NCBI RefSeq assembly: GCF_024168645.1
Contig: NZ_JALJWF010000001.1
Span: 6,203,501-6,267,500 of the forward strand
DNA: 64,000 nt
Direction of reading: 5' to 3'
Source of the DNA: Pseudomonas sp. GGS8
GTDB taxonomy: Bacteria; Pseudomonadota; Gammaproteobacteria; Pseudomonadales; Pseudomonadaceae
Positions 31,236 through 39,871 of the stretch are shown here, piece by piece. A program made the translations under genes and the position numbers. The stretch's first letter is position 1, and each line of letters opens with the position of its first letter. The notes under the pieces were generated by a model. That model had not been told where the DNA came from. It was given only the letters and a program-made list of their open reading frames with translations, and did no database searches.

Positions 31236-31928
31236 ATGGAAAACAAAATCGCCGAGCCGCTGAAGGTTGAGCGCTCGACAGTCACGAAGCTGGTCATTAC
31301 CGGCGCCCCGCGGCTTGATCCGATCACCGTGTTCCTCGAGGACTTCGGCCGCCGCGACTGCCCGACTGAATCGAACCCGAACTACCAGACCGCCCAAGGC
31401 AAGATCACCATCAATTGCTGGGACAATAGTTGGAACGCCTATTGGGGTGGCATGGGGCCGCGTACCGTCGCGCAGTTCGTAGCCGATTGCGGCTGGGACT
31501 ACGTTCTGAACTGCTTGAATCGCGGCATCAGTTCCACTGTCTTCAGCGGTGACGCGCTGCATACCCTGGCCAAGAAGTGCGTCGTTCAGCGCCGTCGGCA
31601 GCAGACCGGGCGCCACGACTGGGAACTGGGCGAGCTGAGCAAAGGTGAAGCCTGCGAGCTTTGGCATGACATCAATGTTCTGCGCAGTATCGAAAGCTCA
31701 AACGAATGCTGGCATCAAAGCGCGCTGCTGACCGAGCTGTTCGGCGAGGAGTGGCATTACTCGCTCAATGGCAAGGCTGTCGAAGAAAACCACGAATTCA
31801 CTTACCTGCGCCGCGTTGTCGAGGCAGTTCAGCAAGCACTGCGCCAAGAAAATCAGCAGACGCCACCGCCCTCCTTCACCGAGCAGTTCATCGAAGACCA
31901 CCTCGGCAAACTCCCGCTGAAGTTGTAA
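31236..31928 (+). CDS. Phage protein of unknown function
   Basis: A 230-residue protein (MENKIAEPLKVERSTVTKLVITGAPRLDPITVFLEDFG...). It has a Trp-rich middle (CWDNSWNAYWGGMGPRTVAQFVADCGWDYVL) and a C-terminal LWHDINVLR region, features common in hypothetical proteins of Pseudomonas phages. The first residues match those of the gene at 29408. ATG 31236 follows the AAGGACAGG given by repeat copy B; GTG 31230 is less well placed. Confidence 0.7.
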   Translation: MENKIAEPLKVERSTVTKLVITGAPRLDPITVFLEDFGRRDCPTESNPNYQTAQGKITINCWDNSWNAYWGGMGPRTVAQFVADCGWDYVLNCLNRGISSTVFSGDALHTLAKKCVVQRRRQQTGRHDWELGELSKGEACELWHDINVLRSIESSNECWHQSALLTELFGEEWHYSLNGKAVEENHEFTYLRRVVEAVQQALRQENQQTPPPSFTEQFIEDHLGKLPLKL

Positions 31929-31929
31929 T

Positions 31930-31960
31930 CCCCCCTTCAAGGTCAGCCGATATAGCGACG
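31930..31960 (+). repeat. Intergenic repeat copy C
   Basis: CCTTCAAGGTCAGCCGATAT then AGCGACG, two bases after the stop of the preceding gene. It is slightly degraded in the palindrome compared with B. Confidence 0.7.
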
Positions 31961-31978
31961 CCACACGAAACTGGAAGC

Positions 31979-32197
31979 TCAGATAGCAGTTTGAAGATTA
32001 TCGGTACTGGCTTCGAACGGGCTATTCATAAAAGCGTCCCAGCATTTGTAGGCGTCGTGCTGTCTCTTGCGGGCCACATCCCAATCGGGCCCCGAAAGAC
32101 ACTTTGACGACACCAACATCATCATTCCCATGGTAGCGGCGTCGAGCTCTAACAGGAGCTGATGTGATTTGATCCTGAAGTCATCGATAGATGCCAT
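31979..32197 (-). CDS. Small unknown protein
   Basis: A 72-residue protein (MASIDDFRIKSHQLLLELDAATMGMMMLVSSKCL...) on the minus strand between repeat copies C and D, with a GAGGCGAAG ribosome site. It has a Met-rich hydrophobic patch and a basic middle. No family is recognised; it could be a small cargo gene. Confidence 0.5.
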   Translation of the reverse strand: MASIDDFRIKSHQLLLELDAATMGMMMLVSSKCLSGPDWDVARKRQHDAYKCWDAFMNSPFEASTDNLQTAI

Positions 32198-32312
32198 TTG
32201 CTTCGCCTCGGACGGAATTCACCACCATCAAGAAACAACCGTTCCTCGGTCGGTGGAGTACAGCGATAGCCAATGATTCACTGAATCTGACCGCCGGTAC
32301 GATTTAACTAAA

Positions 32313-32347
32313 CCTCCCCCTTCGAAGTCAGCCGCAATAGCGGCAAA
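32313..32347 (+). repeat. Intergenic repeat copy D
   Basis: CCTTCGAAGTCAGCCGCAAT then AGCGGCAAAGG; the last part acts as ribosome site for the gene starting at 32357. Confidence 0.75.
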
Positions 32348-32356
32348 GGAAAAGTC

Positions 32357-32689
32357 ATGCCTGAAGAAACTGTTTTGATTGACGCCCTACCAGTTGAACG
32401 CGACGCGCAGGGCTGGTGGTCCCACCCCGATTACCTGTCGGAATTCGACGACGAAATTACCGAAGAGCAGTTCAACGACTGGTGCAAGCGCCACCAGGTG
32501 GAAACGAAGATCACCTACATGGAAAGCGACGTCTCGACCGATGTGTTCAACGTTTATATGGAAGACGGCCAAGTCGATTGCTCGGCGTGGGAGATTCAGC
32601 ACCCCGCCGAACCGGGTTGGTTCATTCTGTCGATCCACGACGCCGAGGATGGCCCTGTTTGCATCTGGGGCCGGCGGGTGACGCCATGA
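32357..32689 (+). CDS. Acidic phage protein of unknown function
   Basis: A 110-residue acidic protein (MPEETVLIDALPVERDAQGWWSHPDYLSEFDDEITEEQF...). Its end, GWFILSIHDAEDGPVCIWGRR, is a pattern common in hypothetical proteins of Pseudomonas and enterobacterial phages. It starts after AAAGGAAAAG within repeat copy D. Strong negative charge could suggest a DNA-mimic type protein, but nothing proves this. Confidence 0.7.
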   Translation: MPEETVLIDALPVERDAQGWWSHPDYLSEFDDEITEEQFNDWCKRHQVETKITYMESDVSTDVFNVYMEDGQVDCSAWEIQHPAEPGWFILSIHDAEDGPVCIWGRRVTP

Positions 32690-32739
32690 TCGCCCTCGCC
32701 TGGTTCGCCTATGTGTACTGCTACAAGGGGCCGCGGTGA
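32686..32739 (+). CDS. Possible 17-residue peptide ORF
   Basis: ATG 32686 overlaps the previous stop (ATGA) and encodes MIALAWFAYVYCYKGPR. The coupling and hydrophobic content make a micro-membrane peptide possible, but the length is too small to be sure. Confidence 0.3.
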   Translation: MIALAWFAYVYCYKGPR

Positions 32740-33050
32740 TAATCGAAAAGAGCTCGCCCTAACCAGGTGCTGGACGGCGCCAGCACATATAGCACCTGGC
32801 AGGACGAGCTGGGAAACCTTACGCGCTCCGCAACGCCACGTCCCTACGCAATTCTGAACAATTCACAACTGAACAGCCTGCCGGTGTACGGCGTTTAGCG
32901 AATGAGGGTTCGCCCTGCACGTATGACCTTGCCATCCATGGACTGGTAAAGAGTCATGCGGCAGGGTGAACTGCTGAAACGATACAGCAACTTAATTACT
33001 TTTCAAAAATTTATACATGACCTGCCGGTACACGGTGGGAAGGAATTCTC
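32740..33050. other. 311-bp stretch without a convincing gene
   Basis: No supported reading frame on either strand. A GGTGCTGG...CCAGCAC-type hairpin lies near 32766-32786, and the last 60 bases before 33051 are AT-rich, possibly a promoter for the gene remnant, excisionase and integrase that follow. Confidence 0.4.
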
Positions 33051-33296
33051 ATGCCTCTCGAAAATATGCCCGTCATGAAGTGCCCCAACATCAAATCAAT
33101 CCCCACGCACTTGCTCGCGCCATACGAAAAGCAGGCCCTGCGCAATCACAGCCAGTCTCTGCAGCCCCTCGCTGGGCGTGGCGGCATGGCTGCATGCGAA
33201 ATTCTTGGAGTCGTGCGCGGGCTCAGCTAGGGCGAACTCAAGGTTCGGCCGGAGGACGAAGCCGAGCTCATCAAGTGGGTCGCCAGCAAATCCTAA
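33051..33296 (+). pseudogene. Phage gene interrupted by an in-frame amber codon
   Basis: The frame from ATG 33051 (good ribosome site GGGAAGGAA) reads MPLENMPVMKCPNIKSIPTH... to a TAG at 33228-33230, after 59 residues, and then continues in frame with GELKVRPEDEAELIKWVAS to a TAA at 33294. The part after the stop looks like real protein of the same kind as the part before it, so the gene was probably full-length (81 codons) and has gained a nonsense mutation; a truncated product or suppression is also possible. Confidence 0.6.
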
Positions 33297-33333
33297 CCAC
33301 CTTCTGCCGCCACGCGCGGCATGGAGCATCACA

Positions 33334-33567
33334 ATGGCAAAAATTCTGGCCCAGATCACGGTCAAGTTGCCGCGCCTCATGGAGGCGGGCGAATACAGGA
33401 AGCTCCGGTACGCCGGCGGAAAGCCGAGTCTGCAGCAATTGAAAAAATGGATTGAGGAAGGCGAAGTGGTAGGCGAGATAAAAGGCGGGATGTATTTCGT
33501 TGACGTGCAGGCAGCAGTCATGGGTTCAAATGACCCGCTGCTGGCGCAAATGATGGAGGTAGGCTGA
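33334..33567 (+). CDS. Excisionase-like small DNA-binding protein
   Basis: A 77-residue protein. GGKPSLQQLKKWIEEGEVVGEIKGGMYFVDVQAAV matches the winged-helix pattern of excisionases and MerR-type domains (recognition helix, then strand pair G-x-YFVD). It starts at ATG 33334 and overlaps the integrase by one base (TGATG), an expected arrangement for xis-int. It would direct excision by bending DNA near the att site. Confidence 0.75.
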   Translation: MAKILAQITVKLPRLMEAGEYRKLRYAGGKPSLQQLKKWIEEGEVVGEIKGGMYFVDVQAAVMGSNDPLLAQMMEVG

Positions 33568-34703
33568 TGGCTGCCCGGCCGCGCACGCTGAAAAACAGGA
33601 AGCTGCCGCCGAATCTTTATCCGAATGGGAAGTACTGGCGATACCGCAACCCAATCACGGGATTAATGACCAGTATCAATCGCCCGCTGGAGGAGGCAAT
33701 CAAGCTGGCCCGGGCGGCCAATCTCAAGCTGGCGACGCTGGTCGTCGATGACGGCGCCCTGCTCACTCTGCTGACTGGCGATCGCCTGCCAACGGTGAGC
33801 AACCTGGTGCAGCGATTTACGGATGAATGGCTGGTTGACAAGGGCTACGCGGCGCGAACATTGGAAGAGATCAAATTCAAGCTTGAGCGGTACCGGCAGG
33901 ATCTCGGCGACCGGCTGATCGGGCAGATGGATGTGCTGGCCATGGCCGAGTACCTGGACCAATTCAGCAACAATGCCTACACGAAGCACCGCGGGCTGTG
34001 GGTTCAGATCTTCGCCTTCGCCGTGGCCAAAGGTTTGGCCGAGCGCAATAACGCTGAACTGACACTGGTGAAGAAGGAAGCGGAGAAGAAGCGCCAGCGG
34101 CACACGCTCGACGGGTTGAAGACAATCATCGACGCTGCGACCACGCCGCCCTGGCTGAAGCGTGCCATTCGCTTGGCATTGGCCAGTCTTCAGCGTCGTG
34201 AAGATATCGTCACCTGGGTGAAGTCTGCTGTCGACATGGACAAGAACACACTGACGGTGTCGCCCGGTAAGACTCAGGGTTACGACAACCCGGTTCACCT
34301 GAAGATCATCATGGGCGCAGCGTTGCGTGAAGTTGTCGGCGAGTGCCTACGGTCGCCGCTCGTGTCACCGTACCTCATCCACTACAAGCCGAAAGCCCGT
34401 CGCCGGGAACAGATCGCCGCAAAGGACCACTGGACGTCGGTGACTCCGGACTACCTGACCAAGGAGTTCAGCAAGGCCAGGGATGCGGCACACGCCTACG
34501 ACCATGTGCCGGCCGGTGAGCGCCCCACTTTCCACGAGATCCGCGCTTTAGGGGCATGGCTGTACGAGCAGCAAAATTTCCCGCAGGAGTACATTCAAGC
34601 GTTGATGGGGCATGCGGACGAGAAGATGACGAAGCACTATCAGGAGGGGCACGACGAAAAGAAGATCGAGTACCTGGAAGTGGGCGCCGAGTTGGCGTTC
34701 TGA
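33567..34703 (+). CDS. int: Tyrosine-family phage integrase
   Basis: A 378-residue site-specific recombinase. Residues 1-60 form the lambda-type arm-binding domain (NLYPNGKYWRYRNPITGL), residues about 75-160 the core-binding domain (LVQRFTDEWLVDKGYAARTLEEIKFKLERY), and residues about 185-370 the catalytic domain: Arg in ASLQRREDIV, HEIR at about 320, GHADEKMTKHY with the nucleophile Tyr near 355. All are present. It ends 110 bp before tRNA-Val(GAC), which is almost surely the attachment gene. Confidence 0.95.
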   Translation: MAARPRTLKNRKLPPNLYPNGKYWRYRNPITGLMTSINRPLEEAIKLARAANLKLATLVVDDGALLTLLTGDRLPTVSNLVQRFTDEWLVDKGYAARTLEEIKFKLERYRQDLGDRLIGQMDVLAMAEYLDQFSNNAYTKHRGLWVQIFAFAVAKGLAERNNAELTLVKKEAEKKRQRHTLDGLKTIIDAATTPPWLKRAIRLALASLQRREDIVTWVKSAVDMDKNTLTVSPGKTQGYDNPVHLKIIMGAALREVVGECLRSPLVSPYLIHYKPKARRREQIAAKDHWTSVTPDYLTKEFSKARDAAHAYDHVPAGERPTFHEIRALGAWLYEQQNFPQEYIQALMGHADEKMTKHYQEGHDEKKIEYLEVGAELAF

Positions 34704-34710
34704 GGTGGGG

Positions 34711-34743
34711 GTTTTGCAAAAGTTTTGCAAAAGTTTTGCAAAT
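34711..34743. repeat. Three 11-bp tandem repeats GTTTTGCAAAA beside the attachment site
   Basis: GTTTTGCAAAA at 34711, 34722 and 34733 (last base differs). Each contains the palindrome TTTTGCAAAA. They lie between int and the tRNA, where arm-type integrase binding sites or an excisionase site would be expected. Confidence 0.65.
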
Positions 34744-34753
34744 CGCAGAAAGC

Positions 34754-34782
34754 AAAAAGGGGTCACCGTTTCCGGTGACCCC
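34754..34782 (-). terminator. Terminator of the tRNA-Val(GAC) transcript
   Basis: GGGGTCACC / GGTGACCCC perfect 9-bp stem with loop GTTTCC, followed on the minus strand by T5. It lies 31 bp past the tRNA 3' end. Confidence 0.8.
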
Positions 34783-34812
34783 TCTAGACCGCCCAGCAGA
34801 GCGGATTTTGTT

Positions 34813-34889
34813 TGGTAGGCGCGATTGGACTCGAACCAACGACCCCCACCATGTCAAGGTGGTGCTCTAACCAACTGAGCTACGTGCCT
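34813..34889 (-). tRNA. tRNA-Val (anticodon GAC)
   Basis: A 77-nt tRNA including encoded CCA. The acceptor stem pairs except for one A-C mismatch; the anticodon stem-loop reads CCACC-TTGACAT-GGTGG with anticodon GAC, and the T loop is GGTTCGAGTC. The integrase gene lies on its 3' side, so the phage probably recombined at the 3' half of this gene. Confidence 0.95.
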
Positions 34890-34902
34890 GCTGTGAGGCG
34901 GC

Positions 34903-34930
34903 ATTCTACGGAATTCCGGAGGGGTGTCAA
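34903..34930 (-). promoter_or_regulatory. Promoter of tRNA-Val(GAC)
   Basis: On the minus strand TTGACA and TAGAAT, 16 bp apart and 14 bp before the tRNA 5' end, make a strong sigma70 promoter. Confidence 0.8.
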
Positions 34931-35072
34931 CACCTTTTTTTCACCTAACCCTATGAATATGCAAAATATTTAATTTCGCTGTGGCAAAGAAGATTTTCCG
35001 GTGGCTGGCGGTCGATTTTTAACTCGGGTAGGATCAATGCACTCGTAAAATATATTAAACAGAGGCTACAGG

Positions 35073-36356
35073 ATGGCGAACACCCCCTACCCAGAGTCCT
35101 ATTACGCCGCGTCGGCCAATGCAGCGCCAGCGCGCCCGGCCTTGCAGGATGATGTAGAGACTGATGTCTGTGTAATCGGTGCCGGTTACACCGGCCTGTC
35201 CTCTGCCCTGTTTCTGCTGGAAAACGGTTTCAAGGTTACGGTGCTGGAAGCCGCCAGGGTCGGTTTTGGCGCGTCAGGACGCAACGGTGGCCAGATCGTT
35301 AACAGCTACAGCCGTGATATCGATGTGATCGAGCGCAGTGTCGGCCCCAAGCAAGCTCAGTTGTTGGGGCAGATGGCGTTCGAGGGCGGGCGGATCATTC
35401 GTGAGCGGGTCGCCAGATATAATATCCAGTGCGACTTGAAAGATGGCGGGGTGTTCGCCGCCATTACCGACAAGCAGATGGGCCATCTGGAGTCCCAGAA
35501 GCGCCTGTGGGAGCGTTTCGGTCACACGCAGCTTGAGCTGCTGGATCAGCGTCGCATCCGCGAGGTAGTGGCTTGCGATCAATACGTCGGCGGCATGCTC
35601 GACATGAGCGGCGGGCATATTCATCCGCTCAATCTTGCCTTGGGCGAAGCAGCAGCCGTGGAGTCGTTGGGCGGCTCTATTTACGAGCAATCGCCGGCAG
35701 TGCGTATCGAGCGCGGTGCCAACCCGGTGGTGCATACGCCTCAGGGCAAGGTCAGGGCCAAATTCATCATCGTCGCCGGCAACGCGTACATTGGCAATCT
35801 GGTGCCGGAGCTGGCGGCCAAGTCGATGCCCTGCGGGACTCAGGTGATCACCACCGAACCCTTGGGCGATGAATTGGCCAAACGTCTGCTGCCTCAGGAC
35901 TACTGCGTCGAAGACTGTAACTACCTGCTCGACTATTACCGCCTGAGCGCCGACAAGCGTCTGATTTTCGGCGGCGGTGTTGTGTATGGCGCGCGGGATC
36001 CAGCGAACATCGAGGCGATCATTCGACCGAAGATGCTCAAGGCCTTCCCGCAACTCAAAGACGTGAAGATCGATTACGCCTGGACCGGCAATTTCCTGCT
36101 GACCCTGTCGCGTCTTCCTCAGGTCGGGCGCCTGGGCGATAACATCTACTACTCCCAGGGTTGCAGTGGCCACGGCGTGACGTACACGCACCTGGCGGGC
36201 AAGGTACTGGCCGAGGCATTGCGAGGTCAGGCTGAACGCTTCGACGCCTTCGCCGACCTCCCCCACTACCCGTTCCCCGGCGGGCAATTGCTGCGTACGC
36301 CGTTCGCAGCGTTGGGCGCCTGGTATTACGGATTGCGGGACAAGCTCGGATACTGA
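35073..36356 (+). CDS. FAD-dependent oxidoreductase, PuuB-like (gamma-glutamylputrescine oxidase type)
   Basis: A 427-residue DAO-family flavoenzyme. The FAD-binding motif is DVCVIGAGYTGLSSALFLLE with GxGxxG near residues 35-40, followed by E at the strand end and FGASGRNGGQI. The C-terminal DYAWTGNFLLTLSRLPQVG and YYSQGCSGHGVTYTHLAGK complete the flavin site. Sequence pattern fits gamma-glutamylputrescine oxidoreductases of putrescine degradation. It stands alone between the tRNA and a bidirectional terminator. Substrate is by family only. Confidence 0.85.
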   Translation: MANTPYPESYYAASANAAPARPALQDDVETDVCVIGAGYTGLSSALFLLENGFKVTVLEAARVGFGASGRNGGQIVNSYSRDIDVIERSVGPKQAQLLGQMAFEGGRIIRERVARYNIQCDLKDGGVFAAITDKQMGHLESQKRLWERFGHTQLELLDQRRIREVVACDQYVGGMLDMSGGHIHPLNLALGEAAAVESLGGSIYEQSPAVRIERGANPVVHTPQGKVRAKFIIVAGNAYIGNLVPELAAKSMPCGTQVITTEPLGDELAKRLLPQDYCVEDCNYLLDYYRLSADKRLIFGGGVVYGARDPANIEAIIRPKMLKAFPQLKDVKIDYAWTGNFLLTLSRLPQVGRLGDNIYYSQGCSGHGVTYTHLAGKVLAEALRGQAERFDAFADLPHYPFPGGQLLRTPFAALGAWYYGLRDKLGY

Positions 36357-36369
36357 CCGATAGAGGTGA

Positions 36370-36400
36370 AAAAGGGGCCGCTGAACGCAGCCCCTTTTTT
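36370..36400. terminator. Bidirectional terminator
   Basis: AAAAGGGGC / GCCCCTTTTTT stem between the convergent oxidoreductase and TonB-receptor genes, with T on one side and A on the other, so it can end both. Confidence 0.85.
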
Positions 36401-36429
36401 GTATCCGCCGGGGGAAGTCAAACCCTGAT

Positions 36430-38853
36430 TCAGAAGTCGACCGTCGCCGAAACGAGGTAGGTTCGTGGGGTCGAGAGCGTCAAGCCCGGCTCACTGTCAT
36501 CCGAAGCCCCAGCCGAGCTCCAGTAGCGCTTGTCCGCCACGTTCTCGACATTGGCACGCAGGGTGATGTTCTTCTCGTCGATCTTGAACGCGTAACGTGC
36601 GCCCACGTCGAAACGCTCCCAAGAGTCGATTTCCTTGTCGTTGGACTGGTCCAGATACTGTGAACTGGAATAGATACCGCGGCTGGTCAGGGCCAGGCCC
36701 TGTACGGTCGGCACGTCCCACTCGGCGCCCAGGTTGACGTTGTATTTCGGCGTCGCAGCCGCCCGGTTGCCGTCAAAGGTGCCATTGGTGGTATTGGTCA
36801 ACTCGCTGTCGATGTACATGACACCACCAAGCAGGCGGAAACCCTTGAGTGGCTCACCGAACACACTCAGTTCCACACCGTCGTTTTGACGCTTGCCGTT
36901 CGGGCCGAAGACTCGCGTCGTGGCGTTGGTCTCATAGGCCGGCTGCTTGATCCGGAACACCGCAGCGGTCACGGCGAACGCACCCGCGTCATACTTGGCG
37001 CCGACCTCGACCTGCCGGCTGATGAACGGCGGAAATATCTCGTCTTCATTCACCGAAGTCGACGGCGCGATCTTGCCTTGGCTCAAGCCCTCCATGTAGT
37101 TGGCATACAGCGACAATTTGTCGGTCGCCTTGAACAGGATGCCGCCCGACGGCGAAACCTTTTCCTCGTCGTAGGCTGTGTCGCCTTTGATGTTATCCGT
37201 CCAGTCATCAACCTTCACGCGCTGCCAGCGAGCGCCGAGGGTCAGCAGTAGCCGATCATCGAAGAAACCCAGTGTGTCGGACAACGCCACGCCGCTGAAG
37301 CGGTTCTCGGTGTAGACCTTCGAATCGAATCGAGTGGGCCTGACAGGTGTTGGTGTTTCCACCGGTTCGTAGAGGTTGCTGCGGGCGGCGGCATAACGGG
37401 CACCGCCATTTTCGAAGTCCATGTAGAAATAGCTGGCGGCCAGGTTAACTTCATGGCTCACCGGACCAGTATGAAACCAATTGCGCACCCCTGCCGTGGC
37501 CGTCCGGACATTTTCGTCGCGAGTGAAATCACGTGGCTGAACGCTGAAATCACCTGCGTTGTTGGTGACCGCAACGGCATGCCGGAGAAAGTCATGGTTG
37601 CTTTTACGCGCGCCCACACCGCCGTACAGCATGACGGAATCGCTGACATCGAATTCACCGTTCACCGCGCCGAAAGTGTCGTTGGTATTCGCCTTGCTCC
37701 AAGGCTGCGCATAGTTGCGGCGGACATCGCCGGCATGTGGAACCTGGGCGTTGGCGCCGACCTGCACGCGCTCCTGCGGCGCGTCGGTATCGCGCTCGGT
37801 GCGTCCGATATCCGTCGACAGTCGCAGGCGCTCACCGCGAAAATCCAGGCCCAGCACAGCCATCTCGCGGTCGACACTCTGATGGTCCCATTCGGTGTCG
37901 CCGGACTGCTTCACGCCATTGAAACGAATACCGAACTTGTTGTCTTCACCAAAGCGCCGGCCGACATCCACGGCGCCTCCCACCTGACTGTCGGAAGCGT
38001 AGCTACCGGTGAGAGAAGTGATGGGTTTGTCGGTCGCGCGCTTGGGCACCACGTTGATCCCGCCACCGACGCTGCCCCGTGGCGAGATGCCGTTGATCAG
38101 CTCGCTCGGGCCTTTGAGGATGTCGACGCGGTCGGCCATCTCCATGTCGATCGTATAGGTCGGCAGGACGCCGTAGAGGCCGTTATAGGAAACATCGCTG
38201 TTGAACAGGCTGAGCCCGCGAATGGTGAACTGCTCATAACGTCCACCCGCCGGGTTGGTGACGCGAACCGACGGATCGCTGGCAACCAGATCGCCCAAGG
38301 TGCGCGCCTGTTGGTTCTTGACCACCTCGCTGGTGTAGGTGGTCATGCTGAACGGCGTGTCCATGAAATCTTTCGAGCCCAGCAAGCCTTGTGACCCTTT
38401 GCGCGCGACTTGACCACCGGCATACACCTCGCCGTCCGCCCCGCCCGTGGCACCGAGAACCGAAGTCGGCGCCAGTTGCAGGCTGCCGCCTTCTGGCGCC
38501 GGGGTCAGGATGTACGCCTGCTCGCCCACCGACTGCAGTTGCAGACCGGAACCCTGCAACAGTCGAGCAAAGCCCTCCTCGACCGCGAACTCACCGGAAA
38601 GACCGGGGCTATTGCGACCGCTGACGAGCGCCGGATCCACTGACAGATTGACCCCGGCCAGCCCGGCGAATCGGGTCAGCGCGGCGCTGAGGCTGCCGGC
38701 CGGCACCTGGTAACTGCGTCGAGAAGCATCGTCAGCCCAACCCGCAGTGATGAACAACGGACAGGCACTCAGGCTCAACAACAGACTCAAGTGCAACAAC
38801 GGGCGCAGCCTGAATGGAGCCAGACGCGTACTGCAAGACATCACTGCGGGCAT
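36430..38853 (-). CDS. TonB-dependent siderophore receptor with STN domain
   Basis: An 807-residue outer-membrane receptor. After a signal peptide (ending near ITAGWA) comes an STN signalling domain (RRSYQVPAGSLSAALTRFAGLAGV, about 45-125), a plug domain (about 150-290, with FTIRGLSLFN and DRVDILKGPSELI) and a 22-strand barrel ending in a terminal Phe (SATVDF). The STN domain contacts the FecR-like regulator encoded upstream, so it is a surface-signalling receptor of the FecA/FpvA type; the siderophore is not readable from sequence. ATG 38853 is chosen over one 75 bases upstream because it sits before the signal. Confidence 0.9.
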   Translation of the reverse strand: MPAVMSCSTRLAPFRLRPLLHLSLLLSLSACPLFITAGWADDASRRSYQVPAGSLSAALTRFAGLAGVNLSVDPALVSGRNSPGLSGEFAVEEGFARLLQGSGLQLQSVGEQAYILTPAPEGGSLQLAPTSVLGATGGADGEVYAGGQVARKGSQGLLGSKDFMDTPFSMTTYTSEVVKNQQARTLGDLVASDPSVRVTNPAGGRYEQFTIRGLSLFNSDVSYNGLYGVLPTYTIDMEMADRVDILKGPSELINGISPRGSVGGGINVVPKRATDKPITSLTGSYASDSQVGGAVDVGRRFGEDNKFGIRFNGVKQSGDTEWDHQSVDREMAVLGLDFRGERLRLSTDIGRTERDTDAPQERVQVGANAQVPHAGDVRRNYAQPWSKANTNDTFGAVNGEFDVSDSVMLYGGVGARKSNHDFLRHAVAVTNNAGDFSVQPRDFTRDENVRTATAGVRNWFHTGPVSHEVNLAASYFYMDFENGGARYAAARSNLYEPVETPTPVRPTRFDSKVYTENRFSGVALSDTLGFFDDRLLLTLGARWQRVKVDDWTDNIKGDTAYDEEKVSPSGGILFKATDKLSLYANYMEGLSQGKIAPSTSVNEDEIFPPFISRQVEVGAKYDAGAFAVTAAVFRIKQPAYETNATTRVFGPNGKRQNDGVELSVFGEPLKGFRLLGGVMYIDSELTNTTNGTFDGNRAAATPKYNVNLGAEWDVPTVQGLALTSRGIYSSSQYLDQSNDKEIDSWERFDVGARYAFKIDEKNITLRANVENVADKRYWSSAGASDDSEPGLTLSTPRTYLVSATVDF

Positions 38854-38920
38854 GAAGAATCTCTCTGATTTCGTTTTACATGCCTTGAATGACAAGCAAC
38901 GCGAAAAAAGGGGACACGCC

Positions 38921-39871
38921 TCAAACACTATTTTTGCGCGGCAGCAGCGTTACCCAATAACGCGTACGCGAATGCACCTCCAGCGGCAGGCTGGCCGCCA
39001 GCAACGCTAGGATGCGATCAGTGTCTTGCAGACGAAAACTGCCGGTGACGCGCAGAGTTTCCAGTTCAGGCTCCCAGCGCAATACGCCTGGGCGATAGGT
39101 ACCGAGTTCACGCAGGAAATCCCCCAAGGGTTGGTTCTGCGCCATCAGCACACCGTCGCGCCAGCCTGGGGCGAACACATCGAATGGTTCCACAGCGCCA
39201 ACGCCCGCCGCTTGAAGGCTGACTTGCTGGCCGCCACGCAACGAAACGACTGGCCCGCGCAGAGGCTGCAACTGCACCGTACCTTTAAGTACCGACACCT
39301 TGCACCCCGTCCGCCCCTGACGAACGCACACGTCGCTCTGACTGACAATCACGTGGCCGAAGTGCGTCCGGATCATCAGCGGCGAGGTGCCAGGCACATT
39401 CAGCGCTATTTCACCTTCTACGAGTTTCAGAAGCCGATTCTTCATATCGATATCGACGGCGCTCGCAGTGTTCAATTGCAGCGTACTGCCATCGGCCAAT
39501 TGGACTTTCTTGCCCTCCCCGGTCGCGGTTCGCAGGTCGGCTCTCCAGACATCCAACGGCAACTGTCGACTGATCAGCCAGGCAGTCGGCACCAGCGCCA
39601 CCGCGCCGACCGCGCGCTTGAGGACGGTGCGCCGACTCGCTTGTGGACGGTCCAGACTGGCCATCGCCAGGGCGGGCGGCAGGTTGGCAAAGCGTTGGCG
39701 CAAGAGTTGCGCCTTTTGCCAGGCCTGCTCGTGACTGGAATGACTATCGCGCCAACTCTGTAACTCGGCACGATCGCGCTCATTGGCGGAACCGGACTCC
39801 ATGAGCGCCAGCCACTGCGCGGCGGCCCGCACGACTTGGCGGGCTTCAGCCGAAGGTGCTGAACCGATCAC
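38921..39871 (-). CDS. FecR-type anti-sigma factor/regulator
   Basis: A 316-residue inner-membrane regulator. The N-terminal cytoplasmic part has the conserved WLALMESG...W-x-D-x-HEQAW motif that binds the sigma factor; one hydrophobic segment (about residues 90-110) crosses the membrane; the periplasmic FecR domain has GEGKKVQLADGSTLQLNTAS and TxFGxVxV. I start at GTG 39871, which overlaps the sigma gene stop by four bases; the longer frame is not supported. It relays receptor occupancy to FecI. Confidence 0.88.
   Translation of the reverse strand: MIGSAPSAEARQVVRAAAQWLALMESGSANERDRAELQSWRDSHSSHEQAWQKAQLLRQRFANLPPALAMASLDRPQASRRTVLKRAVGAVALVPTAWLISRQLPLDVWRADLRTATGEGKKVQLADGSTLQLNTASAVDIDMKNRLLKLVEGEIALNVPGTSPLMIRTHFGHVIVSQSDVCVRQGRTGCKVSVLKGTVQLQPLRGPVVSLRGGQQVSLQAAGVGAVEPFDVFAPGWRDGVLMAQNQPLGDFLRELGTYRPGVLRWEPELETLRVTGSFRLQDTDRILALLAASLPLEVHSRTRYWVTLLPRKNSV

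Noticed and set aside
30775..32347. CRISPR array
   Set aside because: Only four repeats separated by whole genes of unequal length, with no spacers of regular size; no Cas genes.
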